From Chrysomallon squamiferum (Eukaryota; Mollusca; Gastropoda; Neomphalida; Peltospiridae): a stretch of 64,000 nt of DNA. Shown here piece by piece: positions 31,002 through 45,059 of this stretch; the stretch's first letter is position 1; every line of letters begins with the position of its first letter. The translations under genes and the position numbers were made by a program. A model generated the notes under the pieces. The model was not told where the DNA came from. It searched no databases and worked only from the letters and a program-made list of their open reading frames with translations. The stretch spans positions 15,710,805 to 15,774,804 of the forward strand of contig CM022667.1 of the NCBI GenBank assembly GCA_012295275.1. The letters run 5' to 3'.

Positions 31002-31117
31002 CTAGTAGTAGTAATAGACGTTCTAACAGCTGAGAGAAGAGACTAAGGGGGAATAGTGACAAACTAATTGAGATAATAAAACAACACATTTTATTTCATA
31101 AGATTATAAATTTACAG

Positions 31118-31181
<64 letters not shown>
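30874..31181. repeat. (ATT)n, (AGT)n and (AAT)n runs
   Basis: ATT about 30889-30920, AGT to about 31010, AAT 31119-31181. Confidence 0.9.
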
Positions 31182-31182
<1 letters not shown>

Positions 31183-31184
31183 GT

Positions 31185-32570
31185 AAAAAGAGATGAAGAA
31201 AATAATTAAAAAGTAAGAATTTTTTTTTTATCTCATACAATTATTTTATGAATAGCCAAAATTCAGTTGCCATGATAATAGCTGTGAATAAGAACAGCTT
31301 CTTTTTCAAAATTCTGGCGTTATTCCATGAACAGAAATGTGGAACACAAAGAAAAACAAATAAAGAAAAATAAATAGGTAAATAAATAAAAAATAAATGA
31401 TTTTAAATTTTAGAACTATGTTATAAAAAAATAAATAAATAAATAAAAATTAACCAATGGAACTTGGACGGACATATATATATATAAAATATATTGTATT
31501 AAAATGTTCTAATTCAACAGAAAAATATAAAATAAAATTAAATTAAAAATAAAAATAAATGTAAGTAACCGTTGTATCAAACCAGATAAAATATGCTATA
31601 TGCTTAAAAATGATTTATCTCCCTTGGATTAAAAACACAGTCTGTGGGACGTACTCAAGTCAAAACAGGTTTTTCTCTAATTACAAAATCAATCTAAAAA
31701 CCGAGTCAAAAAATTAATCCATAATAAACTTGACCTGAGGCATATCACTGAGTTTTTGTTTTCCTTTCTTAAGGGAAATACATCAAAGTGTAATCGTCTC
31801 CATTTTTAACAATACAGGTACGCATGTAATTGAATAAATGTAGCTTAGTTTGCACCTTAATTGTACTTAAGCCTTCTATCTTTTATATCCTCCTTCCTAA
31901 GGCATTTGCAAAGTTACCATGGTCTGTGGGAACCGTTCTTTATTTATTTACTTATTATTTACTTATTTTAAACGAATTTCATCAATAGATAATACAAGCT
32001 TCTAGATTTATATACATTTTAATTTTTAGAATAATAATAATAGTAATAATAATAAATTTTAAAAAATGAAACAAATAAATAAGTATATGAAAAAGTAAAA
32101 CTAAAACTGAGTAAACACACAAACGATCAAAGGTTTTTAAAAAGAGAAGCATATAAACGATTAAAAAATTTATTTTTAAAAATACATAATTATTTTTAAT
32201 AACAGCAATATAAAATTATAGATTTGTGCAAATAAATAGTTTTGTGCTAAAATGAAGTGGGCTTGGCATGAATTTACTTCTTCTAGTAAGGTAGAATTAA
32301 AAATATTTAATATCAATAACAATAATCTCTTTCTTTTTGTTCTTTCTTTGATTTTTCGTGTATTGTTTGTTATATTTTGTCCTTTTCCCTCTGAAAGCAT
32401 TAACGTTTTCATAAGACATTCATTACACAGCCGTCAATTTAAATAAATAAGTTAATGTTATGTTTGTACCTGGCTATACCACAGAGATTACGTGTGTGTC
32501 TGATGGTATGTGCACAGGTATTATTTGTGAGAGTGATTATGCTTTCATGAGGACTATCATTCCAGCTGTT
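31185..32570. other. No gene seen; 3' flank of the fucosyltransferase-like gene
   Basis: A-rich with AAAT units (31370-31450). Contains the probable 3' UTR and poly(A) signal near 32169. Confidence 0.45.
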
Positions 32571-32571
32571 A

Positions 32572-33630
32572 TTAACTGTTATACAGTCTGTCTATATTAC
32601 TTGGTAAACACGGTATAACTTTCCCGTTAATAAAACAATATAAATTATCTTTCTTTCCTCTCAAGTACGCTGCTATGGCACCAAAACCACTCTTGCTGAT
32701 GATCAGTGTGTCACACAGGGCCAGTATGTGCTGGTCCAATATCACTTTGGCCATGACGTCACAGGAATTACTACCTCTCTCTATGTGAGATATTTGTCCA
32801 GGAATGTCGACGATTTCGTTTGGAAATTCCTCCTTTGCTTTCGCGCGCATCTGTTCAGAATCAGTGGAAACGAAAATTTTGCAATCTGGGCACATAAGGT
32901 TGTTTTTGATGAAGTTCCACACCACTTCCACTTCTTTAGGCGTGTTCCTGAGTTCTGTGTCTTTAGGGATGGTTGGGTTCCTGCCCATACGAATCTGAGC
33001 ACAGACTAACTTGGAGGTACGGTTATTTGGTTTAGCTTTTTTCATGAACGTTTTGACAGAAGTGTCCAAGTTTTTATTCAGTTTAAATAAGTGTCTGTGA
33101 ATGTATGAGAAAACTTGGTCCGGCGTCCGCCCCTGCATCCACTTCAGTTCCGGAGCGTGGTACCGGTTCTTCTGCAGACCGGAGATGTACTCGAAATTTC
33201 CTTTGTAGAAAATGACGTCATGTGTCAGCACCGCAGAGAAATTTAACGAACTCGCCGACTGGCTGAACGTTTCTGAACCTACGTGATTGATCCTCGTGTG
33301 CGGCAGATCTTTCAGCATTTCGACGTCGACAGACCAGTTTAGCTGGTTGGGCTCGAGATAGTCCGTCATGTTACAGCTTGGTGACGTAATATGGATCTTG
33401 AAACGTCTTTTCGTCATGACTGACAGCAAGTAGGTCATCACGATGCCTTTCAAACGGTCAGCCCATCCGCCGCAAATTGTGTCACCAGTACATTCATAAA
33501 TCATGTACTTGAAGCTTGATTGAGATTTCAGTCGAATGATGGGTAAGATGTAGAATTTCTCGTCCATTACAAAGAAGAAAATGAACATAAGTCCGATGAC
33601 CATAACAATTTGAAAGGCAAACAATAACCT
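32572..33630 (-). CDS. Golgi alpha-1,2-fucosyltransferase-like glycosyltransferase, main exon
   Basis: The exon begins after a strong acceptor (pyrimidine-rich tract then CAG, AG at 33632-33631). With the 24-nt first exon it gives a 360-residue protein. Residues 10-30 are a single hydrophobic anchor after a short basic tail, so this is a type II membrane protein with a luminal catalytic domain. CGGWADRLKGI (61-71) looks like the glycine-rich N-terminal nucleotide-sugar motif of GT-B fucosyltransferases. QIRMGR (220-225) matches the position of the HxRxGD-like motif. SKSGFGAIAAYLRGK (320-334) resembles the TFGxWAAYL block of GT11 enzymes. Four N-glycosylation sequons (95, 106, 138, 211) fit a luminal location. 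Inside the open frame the first codon before the anchor is TTG, so a separate start exon is needed. GT11, GT23 and GT37 relatives cannot be separated by eye; the acceptor sugar is unknown. A candidate AATAAA (minus) lies at 32174-32169. Confidence 0.75.
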   Translation of the reverse strand, partial: RLLFAFQIVMVIGLMFIFFFVMDEKFYILPIIRLKSQSSFKYMIYECTGDTICGGWADRLKGIVMTYLLSVMTKRRFKIHITSPSCNMTDYLEPNQLNWSVDVEMLKDLPHTRINHVGSETFSQSASSLNFSAVLTHDVIFYKGNFEYISGLQKNRYHAPELKWMQGRTPDQVFSYIHRHLFKLNKNLDTSVKTFMKKAKPNNRTSKLVCAQIRMGRNPTIPKDTELRNTPKEVEVVWNFIKNNLMCPDCKIFVSTDSEQMRAKAKEEFPNEIVDIPGQISHIERGSNSCDVMAKVILDQHILALCDTLIISKSGFGAIAAYLRGKKDNLYCFINGKVIPCLPSNIDRLYNS

Positions 33631-33696
33631 CTGGAAAAGAAAAGGAAGAAAACTATTAATGAAAAAAGATTAATAATAATAATAATAATAATAATA

Positions 33697-33773
<77 letters not shown>

Positions 33774-34529
33774 AGTACAATGCATTTTGCAGATCAGACC
33801 GCCAGATAAACATGTAACATACACATAGAGAACCCTCCCCCAAACCCCCCCCCCAAAAAAACATGGAAATAAATTAACGTAATTGCTAATGTCAACAGCG
33901 CACTTTCTAAAAACAACTTCTTCATCGTTATTATCACCAATTGACTATAACTCCAATACTTCAGCAGTGAGAATGAATAAAATAATTACGGAGGCGAAAG
34001 CGTATCGAATTTCTCTTTAAAATAAATTTCCTAATCAATGATAATAAAATCAATGATCTTCGCCGTTTCACCGACACCTAGTAATCAGGCTTTCTTTAAC
34101 CAGCAATCGTAAACAATGTGCTCGTTAAAGATAAAATTTCTCATAATAACGAATGACGCTACCGATTTACTTTATTCCATCGACTGCTGGTAAAAATTCT
34201 GAGATATATTTCAGATGGAATCTGCCATAGTATTTCTATTAGCAACAAGAATTTCTGTTACATACACATTCGTAAAAGACATGGCAGTATATACCATGAT
34301 TTTTGATACATTTATCGTGGATCAACAGATCGGCAAAAAGAATAGTTCAATGTGCCTCCTACAAACCAGAACCTGTAACCACTAAAGATGTTATTACTAA
34401 TTGTAGACGTTGTTGAAGTGATAGTGATGAAGATGGTGGTTGTGGTGGTGGTGATGGTGATGCTGGTTTTGGTGATTGTAGTGGTTGTGGCAGTGGTCAT
34501 GGTGTAAGTCAAAATAGGTGAAACTGTTG

Positions 34530-34596
<67 letters not shown>

Positions 34597-35176
34597 ACTG
34601 TACTGTTACTGTTACTGTTACTACTACTACTATTGGTTCTATTATTACTATTACAATTACTGGTATTAATTATTATTATTATTATTACAAGTAGTTGAGT
34701 TCCAGTAGTAGCAGCTGCAATGCTAGTAGTGGAAGAAGTGTATACATTTTTTTTCTTTCTTCATAATAAAACTAACTTATCTTTAAAGTTAATGCACCTT
34801 TCCTTTTTTATTGGAATTCTTAAATGACTATGCTAAGAACATAAATAACGTTTTAATATATTTCAATTAATGCTGCTACTGAATACTGGCATGTATGTAT
34901 GACCAAAAATTTAAAAGAACAGAAGCAAAACAAATCATGTAAACACATTGTTTTAAAAAAATGAAAATTGTAATTTCAAATCATTTAATTATCTGAAATA
35001 ATAAATAAATAAATAAACAAACAAATTTTGCCTCACTCACTATACGTATACATATATACTATATATTGCATTCAGCCATTAAGGAATGCGGTGATATAAA
35101 TTACGAAGATTACGTGAAACACACAAACCCGGCGTACGACAAGGTTACACGCTTTCTCTGTGCTTGTTTTACTTAC
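33631..35176 (-). other. Intron 1 of the fucosyltransferase-like gene
   Basis: GTAAGT donor at 35176 and TTTTCCAG acceptor ending at 33631. On the sense strand it contains a (CT)n run and an (ATT)n run (plus-strand GA at 33699-33770 and AAT at 33672-33699) about 70 nt before the acceptor. A further (TAC/TGC)n tract lies at 34531-34640. Nothing else coding is seen. Confidence 0.6.
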
Positions 35177-35200
35177 CCATGTTCTTTCCATTGACGACAT
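35177..35200 (-). CDS. First coding exon of the fucosyltransferase-like gene
   Basis: This 24-nt exon, read on the minus strand, encodes MSSMERTW and ends at a textbook donor (TGG|GTAAGT, GT at 35176-35175). It joins in phase 0 to the exon starting at 33630 across a 1546-bp intron. The start ATG at 35200-35198 has G at -3 and lies in a short CpG-containing stretch. The encoded peptide forms the short cytosolic tail expected in front of the membrane anchor of a type II Golgi glycosyltransferase. The exon is inferred from frame, splice sites and topology only; an upstream 5' UTR exon may exist near 36933-37050. Confidence 0.62.
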
Positions 35201-36920
35201 GGCCGCGCCTCCGTGTGTTGAAAAACACAGTCACAGTGAGAAACTGACTTAATTTCTATTCATGTCTCTTTAATCAGACGTAAACCCCCTCTCTCTCTGC
35301 AAATACTGAAACACCAACAAAAGTTCCTTTTTTTCTTTTTTTTTTTTTTTTTTGGCAGCAACAAACTATCGTGAATCTCTGTGGTTGAATAATAATAATA
35401 ATAATAATAATAAAACAAAACAACGAAGAAATTATATTCTCCCCACAACAAGCGTTGATGTTAACTACCTGTTGACAGGCAACGGACTGTTACTGGTTAC
35501 ACAAGTACACTAATTACTATAAAGGATATTTTCGCCTAAGGGGATTATCCGACGAATAAAGTTTCGATTGAGAAAAAAAGAAAAGAATAAAAAGAACATG
35601 ACGTTCGTGACCGTACGTGGACTGACCGAGTGTTTAACGACAATGCACAAGTAATATTGTAGTAAACGTGTAAAAATTCAGTTTGCACGAGCATTTTAAG
35701 AAAAACTTTGGAAGTGATGCAATAGTTGACCTTAGATACTAACGTGGGTGTGGGTGATAGTGTTGAGTGATAATACCTTTTTTATTTTTATTTATTAATT
35801 AATTTATTTTTATTAGTTTTTATTTATTTATTTACCTGTTTATTTATTTATTTATTTATGTATTTATTTATGTATTTATTATTATTTTTTTTACCTTTTT
35901 TCCCCCCAAAAATGTAATAACATGAAAATGTGTACCCCTGAAACTGAATAGTGTTTTTGAAATCACGTTGTTAATTTTTAAAATACATTGTTTGAAAATT
36001 TTAATTTAATAGAATTTTATTACAATATTTGTTTTGTCTGGTTGTTTCTTTTCTCAAAAAGATAAAATTTAAAACATATATATATATATATATAATATAT
36101 TTTTTTTTTATCATAATAACATCATTATCATCATCATTATCATCGTCGTTATTTTTATTAGTATAAGCTTTACATATTAATGTCAAATGCTCCTGTTGAT
36201 AACATTGAACTGATTCATTCGTTCTCTCTTCTTGTCATTCTTTCTTACAAAGTAATGCTGGTAGAGTTGCTGTTTATTTGTTTTATATTTATTTATTTAT
36301 TTTTTTCTTTCTTTTATTAAATAACCATGTGTGTAAATCCATACAAGCTGGTCATTGACGTTCAACGACTTATCTTTGCGCTTTTGTCTTCGTTTATATG
36401 AATGTTTGCCAGAGACATATTATGATAATTCCTGTTCTAGCCAGTGCTCCGGACTCTTTAACAAAAAATGATAAAACTAAATGATTTTATGACGACTGAT
36501 AAATAAAGAATATTGCTTAAGACATCGAGTAAAATAATAATAAAATAAAAAATAAAAATTATATTTAAACCTAATTAGGTATTTCAAACAAATACATATA
36601 ATTATTTTTAAAATCTTTTTCCTTCCTGTTTTTCTTTTTCTTTTTTCTTATTTCTTGCGTTCTTTTTCATCTTTTTTAAAATAAAAAATGTTTCTTCTTC
36701 ATTTTTACTGTTGCAGTTTTGTTACCTTCTTGAAGATGAAAATACTTATTTGAGTGTGACATTAAAATAAATTTGCTGTTGATTATCTTTTCGATATTAA
36801 ATAGTTAAAATTTTACTGTTCTATTATTTAATAAATATTTACATATTTACAAACTGTAGATTTGTCTAATGCGTGAAAATAACTACCGTATAAAATCGTG
36901 TTTAAGAGCGGCTACCGTCA
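35201..36920. other. Upstream region of the fucosyltransferase-like gene, no exon seen
   Basis: Poly(T) at 35338-35354, AAT at 35389-35412, ATTT units at 35820-35885. No coding exon. Confidence 0.45.
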
Positions 36921-36932
36921 TATTCTCCTTAC

Positions 36933-37060
36933 CTTTCAACAATCAGCCGTCTGCGCCCAGATTACTGGTTGTTTACTCTGACGTCACTGGTCTGTTCCAA
37001 CTATCCCAGAATGCAGTATGTCACGTCCATTTTGTTTCCCCTAGCCAGTAGCGATTCACA
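36933..37060 (-). promoter_or_regulatory. Candidate promoter and 5' UTR exon upstream of the fucosyltransferase-like gene
   Basis: This GC-richer island sits in AT-rich surroundings, 1.7 kb upstream of the ATG at 35200. It carries a perfect CRE palindrome TGACGTCA (36979-36986) and CCCAGAATGC (a ZNF143/Staf-like core) near 37006-37015. On the minus strand it ends in a strong donor AAG|GTAAGG with the exon end at 36933. No ATG-initiated reading frame of the gene is visible, so it would be untranslated. The acceptor that would pair with this donor upstream of 35200 is not obvious. Confidence 0.35.
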
Positions 37061-37971
37061 TGACAAATGATAAAGATATATGGTCCAGATGTTTAAAATT
37101 CGTTCCGCAAAGATTTATAGGTCACTTGAATAATTAGCAAAACTTTTATAATAAAATTTATTGTCCGAAGATGGAAGGAAATCTATAATTTTCTCTAATG
37201 GAACCATCATTTATGCTTGGCTTGTGTGTCAGTGTAAGGAAACAAAATGGCTAATTTACGCGTAATATACTAGAGAAACACAGTGTTTGACGTGATGTGT
37301 AAACAAACAATTAACAATCTATTCTCTCAAATTATAAAATAACTGGTAAGATCAATGGGTCTCTCTCTCTCTCTCTCTCATTTATAATTTTATTTTATTA
37401 TTACTAATATTATTACTTTTCCGTTTCCTTTTTTATTTTATTTTCTTTTCCTTAATATTTTTAATATTTTTTTTATTTATCGATTTTAATTGGATAAGGA
37501 AATGTAGAGTAAATTGATTTAACATTAACCTAAGTGCTTGCTGTTTACCGCAACTGTCGATAAACTGGCATTTTAAAATATCGATCAGGAGCAAATAAAA
37601 GAACAAAAAAAAAAAAAAAAAAAAAAAAAACAACTCACTTCTGATCATGATGTTGGAATTTAATTATTTTAAATAGTGTAACGGAATTTAAGATAATGAC
37701 AAGGAATTAATAGGAAAGTAAATAAAAAAAAGAAAAAAAGATGGATTTTAATTTTTTTTTTTTTTTAGTAATATAAAATGATATATCAGGATGGCATACC
37801 TGCTTACAGGATTTATATTATATATCTAATCATTTCTATATACTGAATGATTGGAAAATAAATAAAATAAATAAATAAATAAAATATCATTCGTTATCAC
37901 TAGTTCATTTTCTCTGTGTGTTTGCGTGTTTGTGTTTGTGTGTGTGTGTGTTACAGTCAATATGTCAAACT
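37061..37971. other. No gene seen
   Basis: AT-rich, with short CT (37364-37379), poly(A) 37603-37630 and a GT run just before block 1. Confidence 0.5.
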
Positions 37972-38090
37972 AGTCATTTGGCCTAATGCCTGAAATGTTT
38001 AGACATTTAGCCTAACGCCCAAGACTGTCAGGCGTTTTGCCTAATGACTAAAATTTACAGTAATTAGGCCAAACGCCTGAAATGGACCTA
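37972..38090. repeat. Fold-back repeat cluster at the start of block 1
   Basis: TCAGGCGTTTTGCCTAAT (38028-38045) and ATTAGGCCAAACGCCTGA (38063-38080) are inverted with one mismatch. Two related GCCTAA(T/C)GCC copies precede them (37978-38020). The cluster recurs at 54866-54985. Confidence 0.7.
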
Positions 38091-39119
38091 TAGTCAGTGA
38101 ATGAAAAAGAACGGTTTTGAGTTGGATGAAAACAATTATTTCGAAACACACCAAGTAGTGTTCTATTTATTACAGCAGTTCAAAATTGAGTGATATCTTG
38201 AACTGCTGAAAACTTGTCATCAACATCTACAATTTTTATAGTCCCACTCACAATATTATAAGGACTTGCACTAGACAAGTAACCAATTGCAGAGCAAATT
38301 AAGCTTAATATATAATTTGAACTGTAATTTTCAGTGATGTTAATGATAGCAATCGTTTACCACAGAAAGAATATAATCATTCAGGCGTTTCCTTAGTGCT
38401 GTTCAAACAAATATTAATGACGTCTGGATTTATCTCCCACTAATCATCTTTTGCTAGTAAAAAACCAAGATCATATTCGCGTTGTTTCTATATCTAAAGA
38501 AAAGCTTTTGAAAAGTTTGTGTCCTATAATTTGAGTTCAACAACCAAAAAATTATCGAAGTTGACACATGAAGGAATAGCTTTAATAATTAACAAATAAA
38601 CCGTTAACCAGAAAAATAGAAACAAACAAAAATCTTATTATTATTACTATTATTATTATTATTGTTATTATTATTTTGCATTAAATAAATATTCCGATAT
38701 AAGGTGTTGCAGGTTTATTTACAGATACTCTGTATTAATCTTACGAAATGATGACATTTAAAAAATAAAATCACAATTTGAAGTCAGTTTCTCAAAGTCA
38801 AAGATATTGAATGTTTTAAATAACATAACTGTTTTTAAACGTAATGCAAACATCCTGAAATATTTTCTTTGGATTTCGCATTTCGATTTTAATGTTAAGA
38901 AAGTTCTCCGATTGAGGTAAATTCAAGAAGAAGAAAACAGGAAAAGAAGAAAAGAAAACTAAAACTGTTATTAATTTTCATAACAACAACAACAACAACA
39001 TTAGAATATTAATAGAAATTAGTAATTTATTACAACTTAAAACCCCCCCACATATTTACAGAAAACAAGAACAACCAAACAACATCTATATACATCATGA
39101 TGATTCAAACCAATTTAAA

Positions 39120-39270
39120 ATATACGATTCGTCAGCTGAACCATTTTAATATATGTGTCATGAGATAAAGATATTTTAGTATTAGAGTCGTGAGATAGAC
39201 TATTTTAATAATTATATCAGTTGTGAGATAAACTAATTTAATATAGCAGTCGTGATATAAAACTATTGCA
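39120..39270. repeat. Degenerate about 40-bp tandem repeat 3' of copy 1
   Basis: Units of the form GTCGTGAGATAAACTATTTTAATA recur here three to four times. In block 2 the matching stretch (55990-56265) has about two more units. Confidence 0.6.
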
Positions 39271-39311
39271 GAATACCAGACAGGTCCAAATGCAGAGAAA
39301 AAACAGTATTT

Positions 39312-40681
39312 TCAGTTTATATTGGTCTTAGCTGCCGTCAATTCAGTCACCTCCATTACTGGACCTATTGGTGGAAGCTCGTCTTTGTAAGTGTTGAGCA
39401 ATTTCAAGGCCAGAGACAACGCCTCCGAACCGTTGTTAGTGAGTAAAACATTGCGAACACTTCGTGTCCACGTGTTGTGAAAAGAAGAAAGTTTCTTATT
39501 CTCGTTGTCAATCAAGACGTGTGGTATGTTGAGCAGAGTGCTTAAGATATGTCCGTGAAGACGATCAGTGATGACCACACGTCCTCGCTGCAGAAACACA
39601 AACCCGTTGTTCGTAATTAGGAAAGAATTTTCCATGTTTGTTGTGCCTCTAGGAGTTTTCCATCTCAACCAGTCTGATACGTGGACCGTTACGTTGTTTG
39701 GTATCTCGTTTTTATCAGTCAAGTAACCGGGACTCTCTCTATCAGTACGTTTCAACCAAAGGATGTCATATGTAGGTGACATGAAGCGACGAACTTCACC
39801 AATCTGAAAAGCCATATCCGGTGCTAATATAAATTTAGTTAGGTTCTTGTTCCAGTATTTCAGAGCGATGTTCAACGACTGTCTGTCTCTGAGAAGTATC
39901 GTCAGGTTAGGATTACAGCAGTAAAGTTTCTTACAAAAATCAAAGTGATTCCCGCTGTACACGTTGTGAGGAACGAAAATACTCTGAGAGAAAATAATTA
40001 ATTTGAAACCGTCGAATCTTGAAATAATATCTCTCCTGAGCTTATCACTGAATGAGTATCCAACAAAATTCCCTCCTCCATGAAATAATATGACAAGTTC
40101 ATCCTTGGAATATTTCTTACTTAAATTTTCCGCATATTCTAGAGACTGATTTTTTACACAATCATTGAACAAGCAGTAAAATACAAGTTTAATTCGCAGA
40201 CGTCTTAGAAAGTAAACTTCACCAGCTGTGATGGCAGAATCACCTTTGTTCTCAGAAGCTGAAACATCAAAGAGAAATGCGTATTTAAATTTACCTAGAA
40301 GATGCTGAAATAACTCAAACTGGATTCTTTGAGCTTCGTGGATAACTTCTTTAGATGTAGACAAAAGAGGAGATAAGACATTTGTATTGTACACATGTTC
40401 ACTAAGATTCCACCGGAGAAATGTTTCGATTTCTTTCTTGTGTTCAGCCAAATAATTTTCATTCAGATCTGGATAGAGCTGTTCTTTGTCCACTAGTTGA
40501 CGTGATTCAGAACCAAACGATCTGTCCTGAAAATCCCTTCTGTATTCGTTATTTAAAATGACAGGTTTGACTCGCTGTGTTTGTTGTACTCTGAATGAGA
40601 AAACTGACATCCCAGTGAAGAGAAGAATTGAAAACACGAACAGTTCGATTCGTCCAGTACAAAACTTTGATTTTCTTGAAC
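39312..40681 (-). CDS. Polysaccharide pyruvyltransferase-domain exon, copy 1
   Basis: This exon encodes a luminal enzyme of the polysaccharide pyruvyltransferase family (PF04230 type), which moves the pyruvate of PEP onto sugars as a ketal. It opens after TTTTCAG (AG at 40683-40682) in phase 1. A basic stretch (SRKSKFCTGR) precedes a single TM anchor (fusion residues about 318-336), then the catalytic domain. Motifs in fusion numbering: NKGDSAI 451-457, GGG 508-510, SQS 538-540, LLRDRQS around RD 571-572, PDMAF 594-598, DRLHG 679-683 and Lys 702. These are the ordered blocks of the family, including the Arg and His expected near PEP. Several N-glycosylation sequons follow the anchor. The frame is open upstream to about 40782 but contains no ATG there, only TTG, so translation must enter from an upstream exon. 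Candidate poly(A) signal at 39031-39026. Confidence 0.85.
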
Positions 40682-42349
<1,668 letters not shown>

Positions 42350-42370
42350 TTGCGGAGTGACTTTATCCAT
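42350..42370 (-). CDS. Exon 1 of fusion gene copy 1 (start codon, 7 residues)
   Basis: This 21-nt coding exon encodes MDKVTPQ and ends at donor CAA|GTAAGA (GT at 42349-42348). The ATG has purine at -3 and G at +4, and an in-frame TAG lies 10 codons upstream. It joins in phase 0 to exon 2 at 41986. The paralogue has the same peptide at 59772-59752 with an ideal CAG|GTAAGA donor. A conserved acceptor (ATTTTCAG, AG at 42433-42432) just upstream in both copies suggests a further 5' UTR exon. Confidence 0.7.
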
Positions 42371-42654
42371 TTCAAGGATTGATGTTTTACTCTGCTGCTA
42401 CTCAGTTTTTCACAGAAAATGCTGATAGACTCTGAAAATAACATAAATGTTGTAAGTACCCTGTTTTTCTTGTTATAATTCCGATGTAAAGTTTATATTT
42501 TGAAAGTACAATATAACATTTTAATGTATAATTCATTCAGTATGTCATATAAGGTAAACCAGAGGGAGACTAACTGGATGTTAATTAGCAGGAGTGGGGA
42601 TGTTGTTTCTTACAACTAATATCGGCGATGTTGTGTTTAGGAGTTTTTATTTCA

Positions 42655-43222
42655 TTTTTTTATTATTTCATAAAGCTGTTACACGCTGTTGCAGCAGTGT
42701 CACGTTCTAACAGAAGAATCGTAAATTCACTATGTTGTTTCGAGTGTTTAAACAGTGATGGGAGAGACTGGCGACTGATGCGCTCTAGTGGACAGTATGT
42801 TGTACGCTTGGTCGTCTTTGGACTATGGTTTGCGTCGAGCTTCCTTTGATCAAGCTGTGGGCGTTTGACTTCACACAGATAACTTTTCAGATTTTTATGC
42901 TAATTTATTATAATGTGTTATTCTGTGTGTTCTGTATTCCCCGAACGAATGCGTATCGACAGGAATGAATTTTCGATTAGCGTTTGAGTAGCTCAAGCTT
43001 AAATCATTTAATGATCAATTAATTAAACTTTTATTTAATCTTTAAAAAATATGATTTAAATTCAGTCCGATAATTCTAAAATTACTGATAATTTAATAGG
43101 CCTTGAACAGTGTTGAAAGTGAAGGATATACAAAATAACAACAGCAATAATAAGAAGAACAAGAAGAAAAACCCAGCAACAATAATAAGAAAAACAACAA
43201 CAACAACAACAACAACAATAAC

Positions 43223-43285
<63 letters not shown>

Positions 43286-43585
43286 TAATCATAATAATAA
43301 TAATAATAATGTTTTTGCTGCTGTTTAAACTAGTTCGGACTAAAATCATCTCTAATATAAACCATTTCTTTTAAATATGATCTCAACAGGGATAACTTAC
43401 ACGTCACAAACAATCTTCTGTTGTAATGCATATCACAGTAACACACTTATACAAGAGCAATGCATAGTTCTCAGTGACTAGAAGTATCAGAGAGAGAAGC
43501 AGTTTTATTTTGTTTTGTTTTATTTTATTTTGTTTTATTTTTTATTATTATCTTTATTTATTTATTTATTTATTTATTATTATCT

Positions 43586-43669
<84 letters not shown>

Positions 43670-44996
43670 TTTAATGTTCACGAGTTTCTTTCGACCACTT
43701 TAATGAAAACAGACGCAGTGATCAGTTAATTAAACTTTTGTATAAACAATAACTACAACAACAACAACAACAGCAACAACGGAACAGTTAAGAAAGAAAA
43801 CTGAATACTTTTTCAGAAAACTTAACAGTCAAGCATTCTATATTTCTTAGAATCTGATTTAATTTGATATGAGGTAAAACTAATTTTAATAGTAAGCTGC
43901 CAAATGTAGGATATAACTTGTCTGTAACAAAGTTTCTCAAATATAATGATTTCGTTTTCTTCTTGTTGTTGGCTGGATTGTTTCTGGGTTAGTATATTTG
44001 CTGGTGTTGCTGTTGTTGTTATCATTGCCGCTGGGTTTTATATAATTTATATTTATTATAGTTAAAAAATAAAATAAAAAGATTTTTCAAAATTAATACA
44101 TCAAAGGTTTTTCTTAAAGGTATTACAATACTGCAGCAGTCTCACATCATTCTCACAGAAGAATGATAAATGTTCTTTGTTGTTTCGATGGTTTAAACCA
44201 GTGATGGGAGAGGTGTGCGGCTGATGCCCCCTAGTAGACATTTGACTGTTTAATGTGTTTGTTGTACGCTTGGTCTTTTTTGGACGATGGTTTGCGTCGA
44301 TTTTCTTTGGATCAAGCGGAGGGCGTTTGACTTCACACAGATTACGTTTCATATTTTTGTGCTTAGTTTATTCTAATGTGTGCTGTATTCCACAAAGGAA
44401 TGTGTATCCGTAGGAATTAAGTTTCGATCAGCGTTTCAAGCTTAAATCATTTAATGATCAATTAATTAAACTTTTATTTAAACTTTAAAAATGTGATTTA
44501 AGATTGATCGGATAATTCTAAAATTGCCGAGAATTTAATAGGCCTTGTAACATTCAGTTTTGAAAGTCGATGATATACAAAAGAACAACAACAACAATAA
44601 GAAGAATAATAAGAAGAACAAAAACGAGAACAAAGAGAACAGCAAAAATAATAAGAACAAAAACGACGACAGTAATAATAAGAGAATAAAGAAGCAGAAG
44701 AACAACAACAGCAACAAAAACAGCAATAATAATAATGTTGTTGCTGCTGTTTAAGATGTTTCTGACTAAATTCTCTAACATAAACCGTTATTTTTAAATA
44801 TGATCTCAACAGTGACAAGTTACACGTCACAAACAATCTTCAATTGTAATGCATATCACAGTAACACACTTGTATAAGATCAATGCATAGTTCTCAGTTA
44901 CTAGGAGTATCAGACAGAGAAGCAGTTTTATTTTGGTTTGTTTTATTATATTTCTTCTTAGTTTTTTCTTATCTCTATTTATTTATTTATTTATTG

Positions 44997-45059
<63 letters not shown>

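Noticed and set aside
43110-43328. Asn- and Lys-rich or Leu/Ile-rich frames in the array (also at 44560, 44498, 48556, 52069, 52756, 60475)
   Set aside because: They follow AAC/AAT/AAG triplet runs in R2 and R4 modules and are not conserved as proteins.
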